From: Zygosaccharomyces rouxii
Lineage: Eukaryota; Ascomycota; Saccharomycetes; Saccharomycetales; Saccharomycetaceae
Assembly (NCBI RefSeq): GCF_000026365.1
Contig: NC_012995.1
Location: 994,501 to 1,058,500 of the forward strand
DNA length: 64,000 nt
Direction of reading: 5' to 3'
Positions 50,095 to 62,689 of the stretch are shown here, in pieces; the first letter of the stretch is position 1; each line of letters begins with the position of its first letter. The notes beneath the pieces are model-generated. The model did not search any database. It was not told the origin of the DNA and saw nothing but the letters and a program-made list of their open reading frames with translations. The translations under genes and the position numbers were made by a program.

Positions 50095-51867
50095 ATGTTG
50101 TACAAGCACACTAGATCACAAAAGCAACCAAGAAGCCTTAACCAAAGAAGTCATCCCGAAAAGGGCTTGGAAGATGCCGCCCTATTGCCTGAACATTTGA
50201 GCAAGGTTAGTCTTTCTAATAGTAGTCAAGACGTTGATCCAACATTACATGCACCTCATATTCATTACAGTGTTCCTGAACATGGTGTTCCTGAACAGAA
50301 GGCTTACGATTTAATCCACAACGAATTGACCCTTGATGGTAATCCACATTTAAACTTGGCAAGTTTTGTAAATACTGAGTCTACAGATTTGGCTAAAAAA
50401 TTAATCAATGAGAATGTTAACAAGAATTTAGCCGATAACGATGAGTATCCACAGTTAATCGAACTTACTCAAAGATGTATTTCTATGATCTCACAGCTAT
50501 GGAAGGTTAACGAGAATGATGAGCCAATTGGTTGTGCCACTACGGGTTCCAGTGAAGCCATTATGCTTGGTGGTCTTGCCATGAAAAAACGTTGGGAACA
50601 TCGAATGCGCGCTGCTGGTAAGCCAATTGATAAGCCCAATATTATCATGTCAAGTGCATGTCAAGTTGCTCTCGAAAAATTTGCACGTTACTTCGAAGTT
50701 GAAGCCCGTGAGGTTCCAGTTAATGCACATTCTCACCATTCTTTGGATCCAAAAAATCTATGGGATTTTGTAGATGAAAATACTATTGGTATCTTTGTCA
50801 TCCTGGGTACCACTTACACAGGTCATTTTGAAAGTGTGGATGCAACAGCTGAGGTTCTTTCCCAAATTGAATCTCAGCATCCAGAATGGTCCAACAAGGA
50901 GATCCCTATCCATGTCGATGGTGCTTCTGGTGGATTTGTCGTCCCATTTGCCTTTTCTGATAAACAAATGGCCACTATTAACAATGGTAATTGGGGTTTT
51001 AACAATCCAAGAGTCGTCAGTATGAATGCATCTGGTCACAAGTTCGGATTGACCACACCAGGTCTAGGTTGGGTTCTATGGAAGAGCGAAGATTATTTAG
51101 CCGAGGAACTAAGATTCAAACTGAAATATCTCGGTGGTGTAGAAGAGACCTTTGGTCTCAATTTCTCAAGACCTGGTTTCCAAGTGGTTCACCAGTACTT
51201 CAACCTCGTTTCACTCGGTAAGCAGGGCTACCAGGATCGCTTTAACAAATCATTATTCGTTGCACGTACGTTCTGCCATGCCTTACTACACAACGAAACT
51301 TTCCCAGGAGCTTTTGAACCGGTTAGTAGTATTCACCAGCGTATTAGTGATGGTTCCACCCCACAACATCCACAAGACTACTGGAACCACCCTGAGCTTT
51401 ACACGCCTGGTGTTCCACTGGTCGCTTTCAAGTTAACTTCAGCATTCCATAAAAAGTATCCAGAGATACCCCAGAGCGTAATTTCAGGTCTCTTGAGAGC
51501 AAGAGGCTGGATTATCCCCAACTACCCACTACCAAAATCAACGGATGGTAGTGACAAGCAAGAAGTGTTAAGGGTCGTGTTCAGATCCGAAATGAGTCTA
51601 GACTTGGCTTTGATGTTGCTTCAGGACATTGAAGCTGTCCTGGGTAAAGCTATCAGATCCTACAAGGCTATTGAGTCAAGTGTCGACCAAATGAACTCAG
51701 AAGGTGCCAAGAACCTTATTTACAAGATGCTGAACAGCTTGACTACCCCAGATAGTGGTGAGGACGATAATGACGACGCTGACGAAGGGGAAAAGAAGCA
51801 GAGACGGGAAGCAAGACTTGGCAACGAGCACGACCACGTGCACAAGAACTACAGAGGTACCTGTTAA
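50095..51867 (+). CDS. GAD1: Glutamate decarboxylase
   Basis: 590 aa; S. cerevisiae Gad1 is 585. PLP enzyme converting glutamate to GABA, first step of the GABA shunt, important in oxidative stress. The fold-I decarboxylase blocks are intact: GCATTGSSEAIMLGGLAMKK (about 143-162), the cofactor Asp in HVDGASGGFVVPF, and the Schiff-base Lys-316 in NASGHKFGLTTPGLGW. The N-terminal 40 residues and the acidic C-terminal tail (GEDDNDDADEG) are variable. Position next to HOR7 matches YMR250W. Confidence 0.97.
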   Translation: MLYKHTRSQKQPRSLNQRSHPEKGLEDAALLPEHLSKVSLSNSSQDVDPTLHAPHIHYSVPEHGVPEQKAYDLIHNELTLDGNPHLNLASFVNTESTDLAKKLINENVNKNLADNDEYPQLIELTQRCISMISQLWKVNENDEPIGCATTGSSEAIMLGGLAMKKRWEHRMRAAGKPIDKPNIIMSSACQVALEKFARYFEVEAREVPVNAHSHHSLDPKNLWDFVDENTIGIFVILGTTYTGHFESVDATAEVLSQIESQHPEWSNKEIPIHVDGASGGFVVPFAFSDKQMATINNGNWGFNNPRVVSMNASGHKFGLTTPGLGWVLWKSEDYLAEELRFKLKYLGGVEETFGLNFSRPGFQVVHQYFNLVSLGKQGYQDRFNKSLFVARTFCHALLHNETFPGAFEPVSSIHQRISDGSTPQHPQDYWNHPELYTPGVPLVAFKLTSAFHKKYPEIPQSVISGLLRARGWIIPNYPLPKSTDGSDKQEVLRVVFRSEMSLDLALMLLQDIEAVLGKAIRSYKAIESSVDQMNSEGAKNLIYKMLNSLTTPDSGEDDNDDADEGEKKQRREARLGNEHDHVHKNYRGTC

Positions 51868-52709
51868 GAGGTCGTGCTTGTCTCCCTCTCCCTCTCCCTC
51901 AGTGTCATTTTTCGTTTTTTGTCTTGGCGGCCAGGCCTCTGTTTTAAACCCGTTTTATCTTTTCATCATACGTGAAAGTGCGAGTGAATTGCACAGATAC
52001 ATATCGGCTGAAGTCAACTTACTGAAATGAGTCATTTAGTTCCCTTTAGATAGTAAATTTATTCTTTTTACATCCCTCAAACGGCCTCTCCTACTATTAT
52101 TATTAGCATTGGTGTACTATTTAGATTTATACTACTATTACAGGTAAGAGTAATCACAATGATATTACCTCCCAGCATCCCGTTTGAATTCAAACATGCC
52201 TTTACGTTTTAATCGGGAGAAAAGTCTTGTCCATTGCATTCCTTGCTTTACCTGAAATGGCCATCGCAACCAACCACGAGAATTCACTACGGATTATTCT
52301 GTTGCGTGCCTCATACACATATTCCTCCTCCTTCTCTTTCGGCTTTCGTACCCCTTCTTTTGTCCTCCCCTGCCAGTTCTGAATATTTTCATTTTTCCCG
52401 CTGCGCCTGCGTTCCATTTCTTTTTTAATCCGTTCTAGAAGTCTCCTTTCTTTTTATCCGTCTAAACTCATTTTTTTTGTCCCCCCTACTGGCCCATATC
52501 CTTCACATCCTCTCCCCACGCGTGTGCTGGTAGTGGCGTCGGCGGCGGCGGTGCGACAATTGCGCTTATCGCGTTTGCTCTGAGCAGGGAAAAGTATAAA
52601 AAGGGACTGAGATATTGAATTTATGAGGTTGGAAGAGGAAGCTTAACTTTTAGATAACTATCGAACAAGTCAAACTACAAAGACAATCGAAAATTAATCA
52701 CTAATCAAA
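51868..52709. promoter_or_regulatory. HOR7 promoter region
   Basis: 842 bp. CCCTCT repeats follow GAD1 (51883-51900). CCCCT stress-response cores at 52351, 52367 and 52483, a GC-rich GGCGTCGGCGGCGGCGGTGC stretch (52535-52554) and a TATAAA box at 52595-52600 are consistent with a strong, stress-induced promoter. The AATCACTAATCAAA leader is A-rich. Confidence 0.6.
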
Positions 52710-52883
52710 ATGCAATTCACCAAGGTTATTGTTTCTGCTATCTCCGTCGCTACTGTCGCTCAAGCTGCTTCTAACTCTTCTTCTTCTAAGAACGCTGCTG
52801 CCCCACAAGGTGGTCTACAGAACGTTGTTAACGCTGGTGCCGTTGGTGCCGCTGCAGCTGGTGCTTTGGCCTTTTTGATCTAA
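52710..52883 (+). CDS. HOR7: Small stress-induced membrane/wall protein, HOR7/DDR2 family
   Basis: 57 aa. A signal peptide (MQFTKVIVSAISVATVAQAA), a Ser/Asn-rich middle (SNSSSSKNAAAPQGG) and a hydrophobic Ala/Gly tail ending GALAFLI make the Hor7/Ddr2 pattern. S. cerevisiae Hor7 (59 aa, YMR251W-A) is hyperosmolarity-responsive and Ddr2 (YOL052C-A) is stress- and DNA damage-induced; their function is unknown. The last residues (AGALAFLI) match Hor7 exactly as I remember it. The single gene here is the ancestor-type of the two. Confidence 0.93.
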   Translation: MQFTKVIVSAISVATVAQAASNSSSSKNAAAPQGGLQNVVNAGAVGAAAAGALAFLI

Positions 52884-56126
<3,243 letters not shown>

Positions 56127-56180
56127 ATTTGAATTATAAATAATCTTTTTTTTTGTTTTTTGTTTTTCGTTTTTAGTAGT

Positions 56181-59100
56181 CTAATTAGTTAATGCATATT
56201 TCATACACTCTACCACATATCGAGAAAGAGGACCTGGTGCAGTCGCTTTACAAGTAACGCTGAGTTGAGAAGTTTCCTCTGTGTACTTTATTTTCAATAG
56301 GTAATTGAAATTACCTTTAGTCTTTGTATGAAAGACGCTAGCGGCAAAAATCGTATTAGGTACACTCGTTTGATCTGCAAGACCAAAACCCATTCTCGTC
56401 ATTGTCTGTGCAATGGTAGATAAATTACTACCAGTTTCAAAGATGCTTCCAGGTTTGCGTCTTGCCAAATTAACACCTTCCACACTATATTCACTCTCTT
56501 TGCCAAAAGTTTCACCTAAAGCCTTCCAACTCTTTACAAATTGCGTAACCGTTAGAGAAGTAGCATTTTCTACGCTGGCCATAAGCGTAGACGTGACACC
56601 AACCGCCGTCTTTAGAGTGAGAGAAGTGGCTGTTGCACCACAACTAAAGAAAATGTTGACCAGCGGGCTTCTATCGACAGGGAAAGGTTTCCTTATAACG
56701 ACATCAAAGGTTTGTTCAGTTCTCTTATGAGGTGCAATAGTTGTATTTGTTGGTGGTAAGATGTTTTGTAAGATGTATTCTGGATTATCTTGTGTCCTTG
56801 CCGCCATTATTTCAGTAGATATACCATGGATGTCCCATTCCGTGTGGTTGACGAACGTTAATTTAAATCTTAGGTGGAAGGGTTGATCACTTGAAGGTTG
56901 GGAAATGCTGTAAAGCACCCTGAGTAGAGGAGATGTGTAAAGGATCCCCTTTTTGTGCGAAAGCATTCTAACAAACCCTTCCTCCCAATTGGGGGAAAGT
57001 TTCTGCTGAAGGTAGTGTTCAGCTCCGAGATCCCGCTCGACTGTTGAGCCAGAGGGACCATTGGCTGTACTAGAGCTAGTTAATGCACTTCTGCTACCCG
57101 TCCTAGCGGGTTTCGTGGTCCTTGGCAGCGGTGGTGGAGGGGGTTTGTTAGCTGATACTGGGGTCATCGGTGTATTGGAGTTGCTATCCGTATCGTTATC
57201 TGAAGCACCAATTAGATCTACCACTGTCGCACTACCACTTGAGGAAGGTAAGTCCCCCAATCTTTTCAACAGTGGATTGGATTTTGTGTTAAAAGGTGGC
57301 ATTGGCGCTAAAATTGCTTCTAAAAGTTCAACATTACCATTCAATTTGGACAATTGCACCAAATTCAAATATTCAAAAGATCTCGTCTGAAGTTCTATAT
57401 CCAAGGAGTTCAACTCCAGTTGGAAGAATTTGATCACCACGGTCTCTATGCGAGGTTCTATTTTGTACAATTTTAGCATTGTAGTCAAGATCATGGCTCT
57501 TGTCATGTTGGAAACCACAAAATACTTTCCTGCAAATAAATTGAATAGATCCCCCACTGAAAAGCTATCAAGAACCATATGTGCATATTCACCAATGAGG
57601 AAGGCTCCCGTCTTTATCAATGCTTCACTGGAACGTGAATCGTTTAAGTACCCCAATAACTGCTCACAAGTTAATTTTTGTAATTGTTGGTTGTTTACAA
57701 CGATTTGACAAAGTCTTTGCCATATCTCATCATCATTGAGTGTTGCCGATGTTGTCATGGAAAGTAATTTGAGAGATACGAGTACGAACCAATTTGTATC
57801 TGTGGCATATTTTTCAGTTAAAATCGAAATCTTAACTGCAATATCTGATTTAATATTTGGTTCCACTGGATGTTTAGCTCCTGAAATATGGCTAAACAAT
57901 TTCTCTACAATGGTCTTCACATTGCCTGCATCTGTGAAAGTGTAAAGTAGATCCACTACTTTTCTTATAATGGAAGCATCACGTTCTGTGCTCAATAGTC
58001 GAAAGATCTTATCCAAATTGTGAAAACGAACAGTATCGATTGCTGGTTTACCGCTCAAAGAACAAAGCTTAACTAGAGAATCTAGGGTCAAGTACCGAAT
58101 ATTGATTTCTCCGGAAGAGAGGAGTGTGCATAGAGCAGTTCCCGAATTGCTTATAGCTTCTTGAGATGGCTCTAATTTAGATGCAAAGTTTATTAGGGAA
58201 AAAAGGATAGAATTCAAAACGATTCTTTCCATAGGATCGTTCAATTGCTTAGTACCCAATTCAATGGCCTTAGTCACACAAATTCTTAATTTCCCCAACG
58301 TCTCTGGATCAATGTTGCTGGAATGGATTAATAATGAAGAAGTGGTAGTTGCCTCTACCGGAGACACGATTAGTACGCTCAACAACGAAACTATTCTAAT
58401 AATGATCCATGGGTTGGGAACATTGGCAAATCTAAATTCTGGGGGGAAATGGCCATCAGGAGATGTACCAACAACGGTACAGTTGTAAAGAATCTGGGTC
58501 AGTTGTGGTAATAGACGAATGCAAGAAGAAGGATCCACATATTTGGCAATATACTCCACTAGAGGTAATACGGGTAACATCAGTCGATAATCATGGGTAT
58601 CATCCAATAAGCTCAGAATTCTCTGAACCCATGCTTGTTTGGTTTGATGATCACCGACCAAAATGTGAATGTTACTCTTTAAAAGCATCAAAAATGCCAA
58701 TGCAGCTTTCTTTTTTAAATAATGAGAAGAAGTTGGAGACCTCAATATTTGGAAAACTTGATCCACCAGATCTTCGTTGTGTGCTAACTGGTCATCTAAT
58801 TTACCTACTACACCAACAAAATTCAATGCCAAAGCAACATGATCGTCATTATTACCTGCTAAATCTTTAACGACTTGATATGCAACTTCGTCGCCAATTT
58901 TGGAGACAACACTTGGATGCACATAAAACAGCTGTAAAGTCATATAAGCCAGAAATTTTTCGGAGAAAACGTTTGATCTAAGTAATTCTATCATTTGATC
59001 TAATCCAAACGTTAAACTGTTCAATTTGGTCGTATGAGAAGTAATGTAGATATATGCTAATTTGGCAATGTATTTCTTACGTTGGTATCCACCCAGCTTA

Positions 59101-59291
59101 TCATTACCACCAGGTTTTCTGGAGATCATTTCAAAATGTTGTTGAATCTTGATCAACTCTGATTGAATTCTTCTCTCTTGTTCCTCCGATTGTTGTGTAC
59201 TCCTTAGATCTGCAATAAACAATTGCAGACCCTTAATGTTATTACTACTAGTAGTGGAAACAGGATTGATTCCAGTCCTGCGACGATCCAT
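56181..59291 (-). CDS. APL3: AP-2 adaptor complex alpha subunit
   Basis: 1036 aa; S. cerevisiae Apl3 is 1025. Large alpha-adaptin of the clathrin AP-2 complex at the plasma membrane, partner of Apl1, Apm4 and Aps2. The N-terminal trunk begins with KGLQLFIADLRSTQQSEEQERRIQSEL and contains about 600 residues of alpha-solenoid repeats (GGYQRKKYIAKLAYIYI, LALNFVGVVG). A proline-rich hinge (KPPPPPLPR, near 725) links to the appendage domain (about 790-1036). Start ATG at 59291. In S. cerevisiae it neighbours YBL036C, as here, although the strand order is mirrored. Confidence 0.96.
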   Translation of the reverse strand: MDRRRTGINPVSTTSSNNIKGLQLFIADLRSTQQSEEQERRIQSELIKIQQHFEMISRKPGGNDKLGGYQRKKYIAKLAYIYITSHTTKLNSLTFGLDQMIELLRSNVFSEKFLAYMTLQLFYVHPSVVSKIGDEVAYQVVKDLAGNNDDHVALALNFVGVVGKLDDQLAHNEDLVDQVFQILRSPTSSHYLKKKAALAFLMLLKSNIHILVGDHQTKQAWVQRILSLLDDTHDYRLMLPVLPLVEYIAKYVDPSSCIRLLPQLTQILYNCTVVGTSPDGHFPPEFRFANVPNPWIIIRIVSLLSVLIVSPVEATTTSSLLIHSSNIDPETLGKLRICVTKAIELGTKQLNDPMERIVLNSILFSLINFASKLEPSQEAISNSGTALCTLLSSGEINIRYLTLDSLVKLCSLSGKPAIDTVRFHNLDKIFRLLSTERDASIIRKVVDLLYTFTDAGNVKTIVEKLFSHISGAKHPVEPNIKSDIAVKISILTEKYATDTNWFVLVSLKLLSMTTSATLNDDEIWQRLCQIVVNNQQLQKLTCEQLLGYLNDSRSSEALIKTGAFLIGEYAHMVLDSFSVGDLFNLFAGKYFVVSNMTRAMILTTMLKLYKIEPRIETVVIKFFQLELNSLDIELQTRSFEYLNLVQLSKLNGNVELLEAILAPMPPFNTKSNPLLKRLGDLPSSSGSATVVDLIGASDNDTDSNSNTPMTPVSANKPPPPPLPRTTKPARTGSRSALTSSSTANGPSGSTVERDLGAEHYLQQKLSPNWEEGFVRMLSHKKGILYTSPLLRVLYSISQPSSDQPFHLRFKLTFVNHTEWDIHGISTEIMAARTQDNPEYILQNILPPTNTTIAPHKRTEQTFDVVIRKPFPVDRSPLVNIFFSCGATATSLTLKTAVGVTSTLMASVENATSLTVTQFVKSWKALGETFGKESEYSVEGVNLARRKPGSIFETGSNLSTIAQTMTRMGFGLADQTSVPNTIFAASVFHTKTKGNFNYLLKIKYTEETSQLSVTCKATAPGPLSRYVVECMKYALTN

Positions 59292-59511
59292 GATGATTTC
59301 TCACTTTCCAACTCCTATTTCCCTGTTGATTTCCTTCACAAATACCGCCAATTAAGAGTAAATCGTCCTTAAATGATCTTCCCAACCAAAGTAAAGTCTC
59401 AGTAATAAAATTCGGGCCACAAATTAAGTCTTACGGATCCCTAAGTCCCTTTTTCGACCGGTTTTGTTCTTAGTAATTTGGCCTTGATGATTTTGAAATT
59501 TCACTATTAAG

Positions 59512-59517
59512 ACGCGT
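59512..59517. promoter_or_regulatory. MCB (ACGCGT) site upstream of RFC5
   Basis: Exact ACGCGT 64 bp before the RFC5 start, in the 289 bp divergent APL3/RFC5 promoter. MBF sites drive G1/S transcription of replication genes, which suits RFC5. Confidence 0.65.
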
Positions 59518-59580
59518 TGTAGAGAAGGGCTTGAAGAACCTTCTGACTACGAAGAGTTTAACTGAAAGGCCATCGAAGTC

Positions 59581-60639
59581 ATGTCATTGTGGGTCGATAA
59601 GTACCGTCCTAGGTCTTTAGATACTTTGAGTCATAATGGACATTTAACCAGTGTTTTACAATCTATATCACAACAACCGAGAGACTTACCACATCTACTT
59701 TTATATGGTCCTAATGGGAGTGGTAAAAAAACGAGATGTATGGCCTTGTTGGAGTCGATATTTGGCCAAGGTGTTTATAAAATGAAGATCGATGTGAGGC
59801 AGTTTGTGACACCTTCAAACAGGAAATTAGATTTGAATGTTGTAAGTTCTGCATATCATTTGGAGATCACACCTAGTGATATGGGGATAAACGATAGAAT
59901 AGTGATTCAACAGCTGCTAAAAGAGGTTGCACAGATGGAACAAGTGGACTTCCAAGAGTCTCAAGATGGGCTAGCTCACCGTTACAAGTGCGTTGTAATT
60001 AATGAGGCAGACTCTTTGACAAGAGATGCACAGGCGGCATTGAGACGTACGATGGAAAAATATTCAAGAAATGTTCGTTTGATCATGTTATGTGATAGTG
60101 TATCTTCGATTATTTCGCCGATAAAATCAAGATGTTTCATGGTGAGATGCCCTGCACCTCCTAATGATGAAACTGTGAACATCTTGAACTACGTTGCCTC
60201 TAAGGAGAAAGTTCAACTGGAATCTGATGAAGTGTTAAAAGTAATTGCTCAAGAATCTGAAGGTAATCTTCGTAAAGCATTATTGATGTTGGAATCGATG
60301 GCATTATGCAACGAGATGCAATTAAAGAAGAGTACCCCAATTATAAAACCTGATTGGGAATCCGTCATTTCCAAACTGGCAACAAAGATTCAAAAAGAAA
60401 AATCTGTTGGATGTTTAGTGGAGTGTCGATCCTTTCTCTATGATCTTCTGGCACATTGCATTCCAGCAAGAACCATTTTACAAGAATTGACATTTGCACT
60501 TTTACGGAATTCTAGTAATGAAAAGGCCAAAATTGCCATTTTACAAACTTCAAGCATTTTTGATGAAAGGTTATCACTAGGAAATAAACCCATCTATCAT
60601 TTAGAAGGTTTCGTTGCTAGAGCCATGTGTTCCATGTAG
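59581..60639 (+). CDS. RFC5: Replication factor C subunit 5
   Basis: 352 aa; S. cerevisiae Rfc5 is 354. AAA+ clamp-loader subunit that loads PCNA and, with alternative large subunits, serves checkpoint and cohesion clamp loaders. The N-terminus MSLWVDKYRPRSLDTLSHN is the RFC box; the Walker A is the Rfc5 form GPNGSGKKT; in place of a DEAD box it has NEADSLT, consistent with the non-hydrolysing Rfc5 position; SRC (box VII) is in IKSRCFMVRCPAP. The C-terminal collar domain is complete. Tail-to-tail with MRPL16, 38 bp between stops. Confidence 0.97.
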   Translation: MSLWVDKYRPRSLDTLSHNGHLTSVLQSISQQPRDLPHLLLYGPNGSGKKTRCMALLESIFGQGVYKMKIDVRQFVTPSNRKLDLNVVSSAYHLEITPSDMGINDRIVIQQLLKEVAQMEQVDFQESQDGLAHRYKCVVINEADSLTRDAQAALRRTMEKYSRNVRLIMLCDSVSSIISPIKSRCFMVRCPAPPNDETVNILNYVASKEKVQLESDEVLKVIAQESEGNLRKALLMLESMALCNEMQLKKSTPIIKPDWESVISKLATKIQKEKSVGCLVECRSFLYDLLAHCIPARTILQELTFALLRNSSNEKAKIAILQTSSIFDERLSLGNKPIYHLEGFVARAMCSM

Positions 60640-60677
60640 TTTTATCTATGTATATTTACAAGAATATCCAAAATTTT

Positions 60678-61358
60678 TTAACGACCTCTGAACAATCTGT
60701 ACTGGGGTTCCTTCGATTTAACCACTGCCAAATGTTCCTTAGTAGGTTTTTTATTCAACTCTTGCCAATAATTGGGCGTTTCTTCCGATTCACCTGCAAC
60801 AAATCTGTGTAAACCAACTCTAACAGGACTTTGAGGTGCGACAAATTCATAAATACCAGGTAGTTTGCTACCAGCTTTCCTGAAGGCTTCCCTAGCAACT
60901 CTTTCATGTAAATCATCACCTTTCATTTCAAAGATAATTTTACCGGTGGGGACACGTACCATCCAATGGTCGAATGCACCTTTACCTTTACCCATTCTGG
61001 TTTCATTACCTTTAATGCACACTGCAATATTGGTGCAAAGTCTTCTAAAAAGCTGACCGTTGGTCAAAGGTCTCACATAACGCATTAGCGCATTATCTGC
61101 TTCTTTCAACTGTTGTGCAGTCAATCTCACACCTTCACTCTTTAGACGCAATCCATAAGTACCGAACTTTAAAGTAGAACCTTTAGTCGATCCACCTGTG
61201 CGTACAGGTACGCGGCCCTTTTGCTTCTTATGTTGTTCTTTGAATCGAGGAGCATATTCGTGCTTAAATCTTTTGGAAACGGTTTGAAGTCCCAGCAGAG
61301 AATTGACATTAATTTTCCCCAAGGAGCCTAAACTTTTTGTACAAAGACCACTAAACAT
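60678..61358 (-). CDS. MRPL16: Mitochondrial large-subunit ribosomal protein uL16m
   Basis: 226 aa; S. cerevisiae Mrpl16 is 232. Nuclear-encoded uL16 of the mitochondrial ribosome. The first about 35 residues ([18 protein letters not shown]...) are basic and Ser-rich, fitting a presequence. Core uL16 motifs include [22 protein letters not shown] (in pieces), [19 protein letters not shown] and [14 protein letters not shown]. The neighbour APL3/YBL037W explains its position (YBL038W). The C-terminus after residue 190 is a fungal extension. Confidence 0.96.
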   Translation of the reverse strand: MFSGLCTKSLGSLGKINVNSLLGLQTVSKRFKHEYAPRFKEQHKKQKGRVPVRTGGSTKGSTLKFGTYGLRLKSEGVRLTAQQLKEADNALMRYVRPLTNGQLFRRLCTNIAVCIKGNETRMGKGKGAFDHWMVRVPTGKIIFEMKGDDLHERVAREAFRKAGSKLPGIYEFVAPQSPVRVGLHRFVAGESEETPNYWQELNKKPTKEHLAVVKSKEPQYRLFRGR

Positions 61359-62689
61359 CTTAAAGAGATGGTTGTGCTGGAGAGTTTTGAAGAATAACGG
61401 TTATCTGGTGTATTGAATATATGTTAGCACTTGATATCTGATATTGATATTTTTTCATGTTCGTACTTTGTGATCTCTCTGGAGGTATACCGCTTTTTAG
61501 AGTGAAAATATTCTAATATTGAATTTTTAGGTCAACGTGGACAGCTATGGGTATTGTAAATAATTTCTTTGAAACCCTGAGTTCTCTTAAAGGTTTAATC
61601 CTTTTTCTCCCATAGCAAAACTCGAATTATGTTCCTGGAAAGAGAAAAATCAGTGATATTATGGCATAATACGTTGTTTAGTGTAGGCCGAACTTTCATG
61701 TTATATTGACATTGAAACTTTTTATAGTAAAGCGAGATGAAAATGTGGGCTTAATTTAACTGGTCGTAATGGTAGAAGTGTTGATATCCGTGTTGCTGTG
61801 AACTGCAGGTGTCGCAGCACATACGAAGGGATCCATACTCAATTTCGCATACTCAGTCTTGCTTAGTTACTCAATCAAATTGGCTGTGTCAAAACTTTCT
61901 GGGCACTAAAGTATTGGAATCATGCTATTAGAAGTATCTCGCAAATCCATGCTGCTGTAAACAGCTAAAAAAAGGTTATCTGGAGGTGATATGTACTAAA
62001 TGAAATACTTCTGCCTAGTAGAGTGAACTTGCTTTATGTTTTTTAAGCTTCTTGTATCTCTGATAACCGCTCATGTTAGCCGCCCATGTTAGACCCGGGT
62101 AACAAATCGGTGGGCGGTTAATAAAAAAAGAAAAAACAAAAAGGCAATATAGTAAAGATGGTCAAACTCGAACTTTTAATAAATATCTTTCGAATACTTT
62201 ATCAAGATGGGCTAGTTGAACTTTGAGGAGCAAACTACAGTCATTTGGCAACAGCTTTTAAGGGGTGGCGCAAAATATAATTGGTGTCTCACAGGAGATT
62301 TGCATCTTCATAGGGCTGCAGTAGCAAAGTATCGAGTTCGATAGAAAACTTGGAAATTAGTTTGAAATATTCTGGCTTCTTCTCTGATATTGCCTGAGAA
62401 ACGTTTCTTCTCATAGGAGTTATGTAAAGGCTTATACCCTCCAGTGGAAATAAGCGATTGGTTGTTGTAGCGACAAAGAATGATGAATAAATGGGGCTTT
62501 TGACCGATTAAAAGACTCATTCTCTATCGCCTGGTTGTGGTGTTGCAATTGAATGAACATTTTGCAACACTAGCGAAGATCTCTCTCATGGCTGTATCTA
62601 ACAAAGGGGATGCAAGTATAAAAGGCAGCCAATTTGGCCGATATGGGAAGGTTCCTGTGATATTGGAAAAGAAGAAGTAAATAATCAAA
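61359..62689. promoter_or_regulatory. MRPL16 / CPS1 divergent intergenic region
   Basis: 1.33 kb. A Reb1-type CGGGTAA at 62096-62102 lies about 590 bp before CPS1, next to an A-rich run (62125-62145). No coding region or RNA gene is convincing. Confidence 0.5.

Noticed and set aside
62308..62520. 70-codon minus-strand frame before CPS1
   Set aside because: No homology; likely chance frame in promoter DNA.
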